DNA from: an uncultured Verrucomicrobia subdivision 3 bacterium
Lineage (GTDB): Bacteria; Verrucomicrobiota; Verrucomicrobiia; Limisphaerales; UBA11358
Assembly: GCA_903875465.1 (NCBI GenBank)
Contig: CAIQWB010000051.1
Span: forward strand, 1 to 51,968
DNA: 51,968 bases
Reading direction: 5' to 3'
A program made the translations under genes and the position numbers. Positions 1-8,363 of this stretch are shown piece after piece. Position 1 is the first letter of the stretch. Every line of letters begins with the position of its first letter. The notes beneath the pieces are model-generated. The model was given only the letters and a program-made list of their open reading frames with translations. It had not been told where the DNA came from and made no database searches.

Positions 1-54
1 TAATTCTTCAACTGCAAAAACCATTAAACCATTGTAAACATTGACTAAAATAGA

Positions 55-131
55 TGGTGCATCCGGAGGGACTTGAACCCCCAACCGCCTGATCCGAAGT
101 CAGAAGCTATATCCAATTGAGCTACGGATGC
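55..131 (-). tRNA. tRNA-Arg (anticodon TCG)
   Basis: On the minus strand a full cloverleaf can be folded. The acceptor stem pairs GCATCCG (131-125) with CGGATGC (65-59), the discriminator base is A, and a 3' CCA is encoded at 57-55. The anticodon loop reads CTTCGGA, giving anticodon TCG, which reads the arginine codon CGA. The T arm contains the usual GGTTCAAGTCC-type sequence. The gene stands alone; no second tRNA is visible nearby. Confidence 0.95.
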
Positions 132-441
132 ACAAAACGAATGCGGGCGCTGTGCGGCCGGCCACCCAAGATTGCGCCTTTTGGGTTCGCAACTCAACTC
201 GCGAATTCACCGCCGTTCAGCACCGCAAACTAACCGCCCGGTGATTATTTGCCCGCTTGTACCAGTGGCATACACTTAATTTCCGTGCCATCGCGACAGC
301 TCAGCACGGCAAAACCGCAAATCACTTAAACCCTCTCGAGGTGCCCGCTTGCTTCACATTGCCTTAAGCATTCTTCCGGCCGGGAGCCTCGGCCCCGAAA
401 ATATCTCGCTTGCGGCCGCTTTTTTTTGCAAATTGTGCCGG
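132..441. other. Intergenic region between tRNA-Arg and yicC
   Basis: About 310 bases separate the divergent tRNA and yicC genes. I see no conserved open frame, no strong inverted repeat and no convincing -35/-10 pair. It presumably holds the two promoters. An in-frame ATG at 349 would extend YicC by 31 residues, but that extension does not resemble the family's N-terminus. Confidence 0.5.
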
Positions 442-1323
442 ATGAAATCCATGACGGGCTACGGCCGGGGTGAGTGCTCCCAGGACGGGTTCAAAATCAC
501 GGTGGAACTGGCGGCCGTTAACCGCCGCCAGTCAGAAATCTCGGTAAACCTGCCGCGGGAGTTGGAAATGCTCGAGGCCCAGGTGCGCGACGCCATCAAT
601 GGCACCGTGGCGCGCGGGCGCGTGACCGCCCGCGTCAGCATCCATGCGGCCGAGGGCAAGCTTTCGGCCCGTATGCATATCAACGTCCCGCTGGCCCAGG
701 CGTATGCGGCTGAATTGGGCCGGCTCGCCAAAAAGCTCAAGCTCGCCGGCAAGGTGAATCTGGACCAAATCGTCCGCGCCCCCGGGGTCTTTCAGAGCGA
801 CGAAGAACTGGTGGATCCGGACACCATTTGGCCGGTCGTGGAAAAAGCCATCAAACCCGCCCTCGCCGCCCTCGTCAAAATGCGCGAGCGCGAAGGCCGC
901 CATCTGGCCCAGGATTTGGTCGCCCGCATCGAGGTCATGCGCGGTGCGGTGGAAAAAATCCAAAAACAAGCCCCGCAAACTGCCGAAAATTACCGTGGCC
1001 AGCTCAGCGAACGCATCAAATGTGCCGGCCTGGAAGGCATCGCACCCGACGACGAACGCCTGCTCAAGGAAATCGTCCTCTTTGCCGACCGCTCCGACAT
1101 CACAGAGGAACTCACCCGTCTCCAAAGCCACTTCCAGCAGTTTGAGGACTGCCGCAAGGCCAGGGAACCTGTCGGCCGCACCCTCGATTTTCTGGCCCAG
1201 GAAATGAACCGCGAAATTAACACCATTGGGTCCAAGGCCAACGACGCCGTGATTTCCCGCGAAGTCGTCACCCTCAAGGCGGAACTCGAAAAATTCCGCG
1301 AACAGGCGCAAAACGTGGAATGA
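442..1323 (+). CDS. YicC/YloC family endoribonuclease
   Basis: The 293-residue product starts MKSMTGYGRGE, the hallmark N-terminus of the YicC/YloC family. This is why I start at 442 and not at the upstream ATG at 349. The C-terminus (TIGSKANDAVISREVVTLK) matches the conserved family end, and the length is typical. Family members are cytoplasmic endoribonucleases; in E. coli YicC is linked to small-RNA decay and stationary-phase growth. The stop codon overlaps the start of the guanylate kinase gene (ATGA), so the two are almost certainly co-transcribed and translationally coupled. A yicC-gmk pairing is common in bacteria and supports both calls. Confidence 0.93.
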   Translation: MKSMTGYGRGECSQDGFKITVELAAVNRRQSEISVNLPRELEMLEAQVRDAINGTVARGRVTARVSIHAAEGKLSARMHINVPLAQAYAAELGRLAKKLKLAGKVNLDQIVRAPGVFQSDEELVDPDTIWPVVEKAIKPALAALVKMREREGRHLAQDLVARIEVMRGAVEKIQKQAPQTAENYRGQLSERIKCAGLEGIAPDDERLLKEIVLFADRSDITEELTRLQSHFQQFEDCRKAREPVGRTLDFLAQEMNREINTIGSKANDAVISREVVTLKAELEKFREQAQNVE

Positions 1324-2003
1324 AAAAAACCACCCAAAAAATCGCCCTCCCGGCCGACAAAAACGCCCCGGCGTCCCCGGCGGCGGAACGGAAATCCGCG
1401 CCCCTGCTCATTCTGATCTCGGCCCCTTCGGGCGGCGGGAAAACCACGCTTTGCAACCTGCTGCTCGAAGCCCGGCCGGAAATGACCCGCGCCATCACCT
1501 GCACCACCCGCGACCCGCGCGCGGGCGAGCGCGAGGGCGTGGATTACTACTTTCTGGAGGCCGAAAACTTTCTCAAACGCCTGCAGGCCGGCAATTTTCT
1601 CGAACACGCCACCGTCTACGGTCACAGCTACGGTCTGCTCCGCTCCGAACTGACCAGCAAATTGCGCGACGGCCACGATGTGCTGCTTAATGTGGACGTC
1701 CAGGGCGCCGCCACCATCAAGGAACGTGCCCTGGAGGACCCGGAACTTCGCCGGGCCCTCGTCTCCGTATTCCTCACGCCGCCGTCCCTGAAAATCCTGG
1801 AGGAACGTTTGAAAAAACGCGGTGCCGATGCCGAGGCCGTCATGCGCAAGCGCCTCGCCGTGGCCCGGCAGGAAATCGCCCAGTGGAAAAATTTCGATTA
1901 CCTCCTCATCAGCGGTTCCAAGGAAGAGGATTTGCGCCAGATGCTGGCCATTGTGGAAGCTGAAAAAATGCGCACCACCCGCGCCCATCCCGGCCAGTTC
2001 TAA
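1320..2003 (+). CDS. gmk: Guanylate kinase
   Basis: Guanylate kinase phosphorylates GMP to GDP with ATP in the cytoplasm. A P-loop (SAPSGGGKTTL) lies near residues 33-43, followed by the GMP-binding region with TTRDPRAGEREGVDYYF and the conserved LNVDVQGA segment. The 227 residues slightly exceed the usual 205-210 because of an N-terminal Lys/Ala/Pro-rich tail of about 25 residues. The ATG overlaps the yicC stop. The usual rpoZ neighbour is absent; instead a convergent kinase gene ends 85 bases downstream. Confidence 0.96.
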   Translation: MKKTTQKIALPADKNAPASPAAERKSAPLLILISAPSGGGKTTLCNLLLEARPEMTRAITCTTRDPRAGEREGVDYYFLEAENFLKRLQAGNFLEHATVYGHSYGLLRSELTSKLRDGHDVLLNVDVQGAATIKERALEDPELRRALVSVFLTPPSLKILEERLKKRGADAEAVMRKRLAVARQEIAQWKNFDYLLISGSKEEDLRQMLAIVEAEKMRTTRAHPGQF

Positions 2004-2037
2004 TCGCATTGCCCCCGGTTCAGGGAGCCGGCGTTTT

Positions 2038-2061
2038 CGTGGAACTATTCGTGGAACTATT
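2038..2061. repeat. Tandem 12-bp duplication between gmk and the kinase gene
   Basis: The 12-mer CGTGGAACTATT occurs twice back to back in the convergent intergenic region. It is followed by TTCACGAAAAA, which can pair partly with the first TTTTCGTGGAA. It may be simple slippage or part of a weak shared terminator. Confidence 0.5.
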
Positions 2062-2087
2062 TCACGAAAAATCCTGGAGTCCAAAGC

Positions 2088-5000
2088 TCAGGGCGTCAGC
2101 GGGAGAACCCAGACGTTGCGATTGAAGCCGACCGCGATCAGGTTCTGGCCGTCCGTGGCCAGGCCCATGAAGAGTTGGTTGCCGTTGGCGCTGGGGAAAA
2201 TATTCGTCCACGTGGTGCCGTCATCGGTGGATTGCTCCAGCACGTTGTCGCCGGCCACGTAAATGGCACCGTTGAAGGTAAGCGCAGCCCGGAGGGAGGC
2301 GGTGATCGTTTTCTCGCGCAAGGTCCATTGCTCCCCATCCGGGCTCGTGTAAATGGTGGGTAATTGATCCAAGCCCAGGCCGCAGGCGAGAAACTGGCTG
2401 CCGGTCCAGGTGCAAGCGGTAAAGGGCACCCGGGCAACTTCGACCCAGCTGACCGGTTTTCGCCAGGTGCGGGCATCGTCGCTGATAATAATCCCGTCAT
2501 TGCCCACCGCCACATAGCGGGTGCCGGAATAACCAAAGGCAGACAGGTGAATGTGCGTCCCGGAAACTCGCGGGGTCCAGTTGATGCCATCCGGGCTGGC
2601 CAAGAGGGTGCCATGATCCCCGCCCACAAGATATTGGCGGCCATCCCAGAGCACGCCCAGCAAGTTGTTGGTGACGGTGGAATCACGCGGCGTCCAGGCC
2701 TGCCCATCCGGACTGGTCTGGATGCCACCGCCTTCGCAAACGGCGACAAACTGGCCGTGGGCATAAAGGATGCCGCGGAAATCTTTATTATCGGCGACCT
2801 TTTCCATCTGCCACACCCCGGAGACGGGATGGCGGGTGGCGAGCAGACCGTGCACGCCGGCGGCCACAATGGTATTGCTGGAAGCGGCCACGGCATAACC
2901 CGGGCCGATTTCCTGATGGTTATTCCAATTGGTCCAGGACATGGCGCCGGGGAAGCGGCCGGGCAGCCCGGGCTGGACCCCGGAAGTATCGGCCAGATCC
3001 AGCTTTCGCTCCGCGGCCACTTCCGCCGGGTTGCCAAAATAAACATTGGCGAAGGGGTGGCCATGGGCGTACATCGCCACGTGAGGCAGGCCCGGCACCA
3101 CGTGGTTGTTCGTGAGGCTGAAGTCGCCCCAGCCGGGGAAAATGGTTAGTTCCTGGGAGGCGGCCACGGGCGTGCTGGCAGGGTTGGTAGTGGTCAGGAA
3201 AAGCGCGAGGCGCGCCTGATCCTGGCTGACGAGATGGTAATGGCCCTTGACGATCATTTGATCACGAGTCCGATTGATGGAGGTGATATCGATGAAATCA
3301 CCTTGTGGAAACAAGGCCTGGCCGATGAAGGAATCCGGGGTATTGGCGAGCACGCCGGTATTCGACGCGCGCCAATAGACGCTGAAGACGCGGCCGATAA
3401 CGTCACCGTAGGGAATGGTGACATCCCCCTGCCCGTTGCGGTTGACCAACAACCCCTCGCGGGTGCGGCCCGTCACCCGGCCCACATTGTTCCAATTCGC
3501 GGATTGATAGGCAACGAGATCGCCGGGGGCAAAATTGCGCGCCAGTTTCCAGACAAAGAAACGGCTGGCACGCGGGATTTCGGGTGCGGCGGCATCGGTC
3601 TCCGCACGAAAGGGTTGGACAATGAAAGCCCGCAGAATCAGCGCGACCACGATGCCAGCGGGCAGGTCAAACTGGACCATGCGCAGGAGGCGGGCTTTGA
3701 ATTTGCCGGCGGGCGGTACCGGGGGTTTCCCCAGCGAGCGGTGCAGGCAGCGCAGCGCATAAGCAATGGCGCCAAGGCAGGCGGCAGCGATGGCGATCAG
3801 CCAGGGTTCGGGCAGGATCGGATTTTGGGTGGCGCACCACAGGGCGGTGGTGGCGGTAAAAATGCCGTCGATGGCAATCAGCCGGCTGGCGAGGCGGGCA
3901 TATTTGGCCGGCTGGCCGGGCAACAGGAGCAACCCGCTGGAGAGGATCAGCAGCGCCAAGCCCCACGTTTCAATCAATCGCCCATAAGCCGCCTGCGGGA
4001 CATTTTCGCCCATGAAGAAACAGGCGGCCGCGAGGGCGAGCCCCCAAACTACCACATCCCGACGCGAACAGCACCCATCCGCCGGGGCGAGCGCCGGTGA
4101 CGGGGGTGGAACGCCGACAGGTGGCGATGTGGAGGGGGTGGCACCCGGGCCGGACGGGCTCCGGGATTCCGGGGTGGCGGTGATGGTCTCCACGCAGGTC
4201 TTCACCTCGCTGGCCTGCTGGAAGCGGAGTTCGGGGGTTTGCTCCAGGGCCCGCAGCACCACCTGGTCCAGGCGGACATCAATCTGCACTTTTCGGGAGG
4301 GCGGTTCGATGCGCTGGCCGGGGAGTTCGCCAGTGAGCATTTCGTAGAAGACGACGCCGAGGGAATAAATATCCGCCCGGCTGTCCACGCGTTGGGGATC
4401 GGTTTTTTGCTCGGGAGCGCTGTAGCCGGGGGTGCCGAGGGCGTTTTGGGTGGCGTTGTCCGGCGCGGTGGGCTCGGCCGCCGGGCCATGGCCATTCGCG
4501 GAGCCAAGCATTTTGGCGATGCCGAAGTCGGCGACTTTGACCCGGCCGGTTTTGTCCAGGAGCAGGGTTTCGGGTTTGATGTCGCGATGAACGATGCCGC
4601 GCTCATGGGCAAATTGAAGGGCGTCGCAGAGGGGCGGGACGATGGCCAGGGCCTCTTCGGGCGTGAATTTGCGGGTGCGGAGCAACTGGCGGAGGTTCAC
4701 GCCATCCACATATTCCATGAGGAGGTAATAAAATCCGCCGGCCTGGCCGAAATCGTGAATGGTGACGATGTTGGGATGGTTAAGGGCGGCCAGCGCCTGG
4801 GCTTCGCGGGTGAAACGATCGGCGAATTTGGCATCATGCACGCGCTCGGGCGCAAGCAGCTTGAGGGCCACGAAGCGGTTGAGGGTTTTTTGCCGCGCCT
4901 TGTACACCACGCCCATGCCGCCGCGGCCGAGGCATTCGAGGATTTCCAATTGCGGGAAGTGGGGGGCGAGCGCAGCGGGCGGCAGGGGTGGTTGCGCGGC

Positions 5001-5135
5001 GGGTGTGTCGTCGGTAAAAACGGTTTCGGTCTTCAGGTTCAGCGCCATGAGGCAGCGGGGGCACAAGCCCCCGGGAGCCCCGGCCGGCAGCGGGGTGCCA
5101 CAGTGCGGACAGTTGGGTGAGGCGGAGTTGCTCAT
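2088..5135 (-). CDS. Ser/Thr protein kinase with degenerate signal-peptidase-like domain and C-terminal propeller
   Basis: This is a 1015-residue multidomain membrane protein. An N-terminal zinc ribbon (C9, C12, C25, C28) precedes a PknB-type kinase with the glycine loop GRGGMG (70-75), K92, HRD (183-185), DFG (203-205) and an APE-like SAPEQ. After a proline-rich linker come hydrophobic segments at about 360-460. Residues about 490-590 align with type I signal peptidase (FIVQPFR, then PGDLVAY and IGRVFSVYW). By my alignment the catalytic Ser is Ala515 and the catalytic Lys is Gly552. From about 730 to the end, repeats of the type ILYAHGQFVAV and QTSPDGQAWTPR suggest a Ycf48/BNR-like propeller. 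The gene lies 61 bases downstream of the ECF-type sigma gene on the same strand, so the two probably form one signalling unit. Kinase activity is likely; peptidase activity is not. Confidence 0.88.
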   Translation of the reverse strand: MSNSASPNCPHCGTPLPAGAPGGLCPRCLMALNLKTETVFTDDTPAAQPPLPPAALAPHFPQLEILECLGRGGMGVVYKARQKTLNRFVALKLLAPERVHDAKFADRFTREAQALAALNHPNIVTIHDFGQAGGFYYLLMEYVDGVNLRQLLRTRKFTPEEALAIVPPLCDALQFAHERGIVHRDIKPETLLLDKTGRVKVADFGIAKMLGSANGHGPAAEPTAPDNATQNALGTPGYSAPEQKTDPQRVDSRADIYSLGVVFYEMLTGELPGQRIEPPSRKVQIDVRLDQVVLRALEQTPELRFQQASEVKTCVETITATPESRSPSGPGATPSTSPPVGVPPPSPALAPADGCCSRRDVVVWGLALAAACFFMGENVPQAAYGRLIETWGLALLILSSGLLLLPGQPAKYARLASRLIAIDGIFTATTALWCATQNPILPEPWLIAIAAACLGAIAYALRCLHRSLGKPPVPPAGKFKARLLRMVQFDLPAGIVVALILRAFIVQPFRAETDAAAPEIPRASRFFVWKLARNFAPGDLVAYQSANWNNVGRVTGRTREGLLVNRNGQGDVTIPYGDVIGRVFSVYWRASNTGVLANTPDSFIGQALFPQGDFIDITSINRTRDQMIVKGHYHLVSQDQARLALFLTTTNPASTPVAASQELTIFPGWGDFSLTNNHVVPGLPHVAMYAHGHPFANVYFGNPAEVAAERKLDLADTSGVQPGLPGRFPGAMSWTNWNNHQEIGPGYAVAASSNTIVAAGVHGLLATRHPVSGVWQMEKVADNKDFRGILYAHGQFVAVCEGGGIQTSPDGQAWTPRDSTVTNNLLGVLWDGRQYLVGGDHGTLLASPDGINWTPRVSGTHIHLSAFGYSGTRYVAVGNDGIIISDDARTWRKPVSWVEVARVPFTACTWTGSQFLACGLGLDQLPTIYTSPDGEQWTLREKTITASLRAALTFNGAIYVAGDNVLEQSTDDGTTWTNIFPSANGNQLFMGLATDGQNLIAVGFNRNVWVLPLTP

Positions 5136-5196
5136 GCTGATTACTTACCGGGCCACCGGGAGTTGTTACCGGAAAAGTTTATCACCATGGCAGGGT

Positions 5197-5940
5197 TCAC
5201 AGCGCGGCGGCGAGGTGGCGCAATTCCTCCTTTAAATCGGCTCCCTCGGCAAGGGTCTGGGCGATTTCTTCACGATAAATCTCCCGGAATCGCTTGCGGA
5301 GCCGGTGCACGGCCACGCGGGCGGCCCCGGGCTGGAGGCCCAGGCGGGCGGCTATATTGGCATAATCAAAGCTGCCCGGTGCGGCCAGCAGGCAGCCTTT
5401 AAGCACACCAAAGTCGCCAGCCCGGCTGCCGGTGGCGAACTCGGCCTCGAGCCGTTTCAGGGCAAGGTCCAACAGCGTCAGTGCCCATTGACGGTCGTAA
5501 GCGGCGTCCGGGGCCAGTCCGGCGGTGGGGTCCACGGCATACTGGCTCTCGGCACATTGGGTGTCGAGTTCCACCGGGACCATCCCGCCACCGCGCTTTT
5601 GGGCGGAGGCCCGGCGCCATTCCTTGTGGAGGAAGTGTTTGAGCGCAACGATGAGAAAGGTGCGCAAGCGGCCACGCTCGCGATCGGCCGTTTCGAGCCA
5701 GTGATGTTCCAGCAGCCGGGCAAAAAATTCCTGCGTGAGATCCTGGGCATCATGCGGGGACTGGCCGCTGCGCCGGACATACGCATAGAGGGGATACCAA
5801 TACGCCCGGCACAAGTCCTCCAGAGCCCGGGTGGACTCCGGCGAATGCCGCCGGGTGGCGGCCAGCACCACCGACCAGCGCGTGGGCGGAAACATCCCGG
5901 GCATAGTCCCGGCGGCAACTTGCGTGCTCATGGCAGACAT
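5197..5940 (-). CDS. RNA polymerase sigma factor, ECF-like, of the kinase-linked type
   Basis: The product contains FPPTRWSVV, YPLYAYVRRSG, DAQDLTQEFFARLL and RLRTFLIVALKHFL, which is region 2 of the large-kinase-associated ECF sigma factors common in Planctomycetota and Verrucomicrobiota. A region 4 helix-turn-helix follows (YANIAARLGLQPGAARVAVHRLRKRFRE). The start at 5940 (MSAMSTQ) is preferred because codons further upstream encode no family sequence, and 5931 is also possible. No anti-sigma factor is adjacent. The downstream kinase probably serves the regulatory role, as known for such pairs. It would direct RNA polymerase to an unidentified regulon. Confidence 0.9.
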   Translation of the reverse strand: MSAMSTQVAAGTMPGMFPPTRWSVVLAATRRHSPESTRALEDLCRAYWYPLYAYVRRSGQSPHDAQDLTQEFFARLLEHHWLETADRERGRLRTFLIVALKHFLHKEWRRASAQKRGGGMVPVELDTQCAESQYAVDPTAGLAPDAAYDRQWALTLLDLALKRLEAEFATGSRAGDFGVLKGCLLAAPGSFDYANIAARLGLQPGAARVAVHRLRKRFREIYREEIAQTLAEGADLKEELRHLAAAL

Positions 5941-6149
5941 CGTATGCAGGAGAGTTACCCATGGCGAGCGGGGTGTTACCGAATTTGTTTGGCGGCCAAG
6001 GTTCGCGGCGCGGGAAAACCGCAAATTCCAAAATTCACACTTCCGGGCCTGGGCCAGCATCCATCAGCAGCGCCGACGCAGCTATATTTATTGTTACGTT
6101 AAATAATCTCTGAGCGACGGTTTTAACGTTAATTGCCTTAATCTATGAG

Positions 6150-6538
6150 GTAATAGGCGGTCGTTGGAATTGCGCGGGGTGCGGGTGATCTATGCCAGCA
6201 GTACGCAATCCCTGGCGGCCTTGGAAACACTGGTGCATCTCAACCCGCCGGTGACTTTCAAATACGTGTTGTTCCAACTGGAATTCGCCACGGCTCTGGT
6301 GGAAGTTTTTCCCCGCCAGCGTTTGCCGGCGGGCTGGCGGAACATGCCGGCTCCCGGTTTTACCCGGACCTTGGGCGATATCTGTGTGCGAGCCAGCCGG
6401 TGAGCGGTGCTGGCGCTGCCGCGTGTCCTCATCCCGGGCGAGCTCAATTACCTGCTCCATCCGGCGCATCCGGACTTTCCGAAGATCATCCTACACCAAC
6501 CGGCGGCCTTTGCGTTTGACCGGCGACTACTGGATTGA
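6150..6538 (+). pseudogene. Remnant of a RES-domain toxin gene
   Basis: Three pieces of a RES domain (NAD-consuming toxin of RES-Xre systems) lie in order. GGRWN is encoded at 6156-6170. After a shift of frame come GVRVIYASSTQSLAALETLVHL and further conserved sequence. After an in-frame TGA at 6401-6403 the same frame continues with VLALPRVLIP and NYLLHPAHPDFPKI, then stops at 6536-6538. The N-terminal part before GGRWN is missing and no Xre-type antitoxin gene lies upstream. One frameshift, one nonsense codon and a 5' truncation indicate a decayed gene, though sequencing error could explain one lesion. Confidence 0.8.
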
Positions 6539-6562
6539 AGGATCTTAGCCGGAACCAGGCCT

Positions 6563-7111
6563 TCACAGCGGCGCGCCCACATTAATATTGTGCTTTAAAC
6601 AATAGGCGGCGTTGCTGACGTATTTTTGGCCCCACCATTTCAGGTGGGCGCGTTCCTCGGGGGTGAGTTTGCGAACGATTTTGGCGGGGGAGCCGAGCAC
6701 GAGGGAGCCGGCGGGAATTTTCATGCCCTGGGTCACCAGGGCTTTTGCCCCAATCAGACATTGGCGGCCAATCACCGTGCCGTCCAGCACCACGGCGCCC
6801 ATGCCCACGAGGGTTTCATCGCCAATCCGGCAGGCATGGATGATGGCGGTATGGCCGACCGTGACCCAGTTGCCCAGGATGCAGGGATAATCATCGGCCA
6901 CGTGCAGCACGGAGTTGTCCTGGATATTGGAGTGGTGACCAACGGCAATGCGGTTGATGTCCCCGCGCAGGACGGCGTTGTACCAGACACTGCTGTGCGC
7001 GCCGAGGGTGACGTGCCCGAGCACCATCGCCCCGCGCGCGAGGTAAACACCCCGGCCCAGCTTGGGCTTGGCCCGCAAATAAGTATCCAACTGGCGGTCG
7101 AGGTTGTCCAT
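6563..7111 (-). CDS. Gamma-carbonic anhydrase-like hexapeptide-repeat protein
   Basis: The 182-residue protein is built of left-handed beta-helix hexapeptide repeats, e.g. ARGAMVLGHVTLGAHSSVWYNAVLRGD. It carries the family histidines in NSVLHVADD and VTVGHTAIIHAC, which correspond to the metal ligands of gamma-class carbonic anhydrases (YrdA/PaaY/CaiE-like relatives). The C-terminal GSPAKIVRKLT is typical. The start at 7111 (MDNLDRQL) fits the family length; upstream in-frame codons encode low-complexity proline-rich sequence. It lies 73 bases downstream of a secreted-protein gene on the same strand. Whether it acts as a carbonic anhydrase or a thioester hydrolase/chaperone-like member cannot be decided from sequence. 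Confidence 0.9.
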   Translation of the reverse strand: MDNLDRQLDTYLRAKPKLGRGVYLARGAMVLGHVTLGAHSSVWYNAVLRGDINRIAVGHHSNIQDNSVLHVADDYPCILGNWVTVGHTAIIHACRIGDETLVGMGAVVLDGTVIGRQCLIGAKALVTQGMKIPAGSLVLGSPAKIVRKLTPEERAHLKWWGQKYVSNAAYCLKHNINVGAPL

Positions 7112-7184
7112 GCCTGCTTGATACCCGATTCCCCGCGAATGCCCAAGCAAAAATCCGCTGGCCGGAGCCGGGGGCGGCGGCGGG

Positions 7185-8243
7185 TCAAGGGCCCGGGCGC
7201 TGCGCGCTGAGCATGCGGAGCGTGAGGTAGTTGGCCTCGTCCGCCGGGTTTTCCGCCAGGAACCCAACCACCCCGCCACAGACCAGTAAAGGTGGGCGGG
7301 GGGCGGTCACCAGCAGGGTCACATCCAGGGTGGGATGTTTGTTGATGACGAGGTGCGAGGGCAGGGAAAAGGTGGGGGCATTGGTGGGCAGGGACCAGTC
7401 CAGGTTGGTCAGTTGGTTAACGGCCTCCTCATCGAAATTAAATTCCACCTTCACGCCCAGGTTTTTGACGACGGACCACGCGGAGGGCAGGCTGATGACT
7501 TTTAGCAGCATGTCCTGCAAATGCGGTGTTTTTCCCACCGTGGTGAAGTAGGCATCCATGGCCGGGTCCCAGCCAGTCACCGCCCGCTCTTCCGCCGGGG
7601 TCACCTGCCAGTGGCGGGCCAGTTGGGCATCGTGATTGGTGCGGTCGCTGCTGAAAGGTTTGGGGTCAAACTCAAAGGCCTCCATGAAATTAGTCGCGCC
7701 CTGCAACCGGGCGGCCTGCACCCAGCGGATGACTGCCGCCGCCCCCTCGTCCAAACCGACCCGCAAAAAACTCTGATTGATGGCCACCCGGGTGCTTTGG
7801 TCGCCCCCCTTGGGGCTGGCCCCCCGGTGCGTGTCAGCATCCGCGAACGGGCCGAGGAGGCGTACCCGAATGCTGGCCGGCACCCGGTCGAACTCAAACC
7901 GGTGGCCCGTGGAAGTGTACAAAACCAGCGGCTGGGGCGGCTTGGCGGACTTGGCGGGAAGGTTGGTGATGGCTTCAAAACGAATCAGCCACTGGGTGAC
8001 CCCACGCTTTTTTTCGTGCAGGGTGATCAGGCCGGTCACGGCATCGCCTGGCTCCCAATCCGCACCCGGCGGCGGGGGCACAAAACCCGTCAGGGGAATG
8101 CCCGCGGACTGGGCGGCCGCGCACACGGCGGGAAAGGGCGGCACGGGGGCCAGTTTCGCGGCCAGGGTCGCTGCCCCGACCGCGCCAGCTTCGGCGGCCA
8201 GGAAAACGGTGCCCAGGACCAGCCAGGTTGCGAGCTTCATCAT
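7185..8243 (-). CDS. Secreted protein of unknown function
   Basis: I do not recognise this family. The 352-residue product begins MMKLATWLVLGTVFLAAEAGAVGAA, a clear Sec signal peptide with probable cleavage after an Ala-rich site. Met22 or Met23 of the longer frame is therefore the start; 8240 is equally possible. The mature part has no obvious catalytic motif. It contains PFPAVCAAAQSAGIPLTGF near the N-terminus, a DAVTGLITLHEKK segment and a FNFDEEAVNQLTNLDW stretch. It is probably exported to the periplasm. It is co-oriented with the carbonic anhydrase-like gene and divergent from the metallo-hydrolase gene at 8364. Confidence 0.72.
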   Translation of the reverse strand: MMKLATWLVLGTVFLAAEAGAVGAATLAAKLAPVPPFPAVCAAAQSAGIPLTGFVPPPPGADWEPGDAVTGLITLHEKKRGVTQWLIRFEAITNLPAKSAKPPQPLVLYTSTGHRFEFDRVPASIRVRLLGPFADADTHRGASPKGGDQSTRVAINQSFLRVGLDEGAAAVIRWVQAARLQGATNFMEAFEFDPKPFSSDRTNHDAQLARHWQVTPAEERAVTGWDPAMDAYFTTVGKTPHLQDMLLKVISLPSAWSVVKNLGVKVEFNFDEEAVNQLTNLDWSLPTNAPTFSLPSHLVINKHPTLDVTLLVTAPRPPLLVCGGVVGFLAENPADEANYLTLRMLSAQRPGP

Positions 8244-8363
8244 GCGCGTTTGTGCCAGAATTGGCGGGGATTGGACAGCAGAAACGCTGCGAGGTTCAAT
8301 CCTCACCCGGCGGGAATTTTGGTTTTGTTCACCCGACCGAAGGTGTACTGTGGTATCTTAGTC

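Noticed and set aside
55-131. tRNA-Arg as the attachment site of an integrated island
   Set aside because: No integrase gene lies in the first kilobases and no repeat of the tRNA 3' end was found elsewhere in the window.
3234-4100. Long plus-strand open frame opposite the kinase gene
   Set aside because: High GC makes long antisense frames common; the minus-strand frame has clear kinase motifs, and the antisense protein is Gly/Ala/Arg-rich without a known fold.
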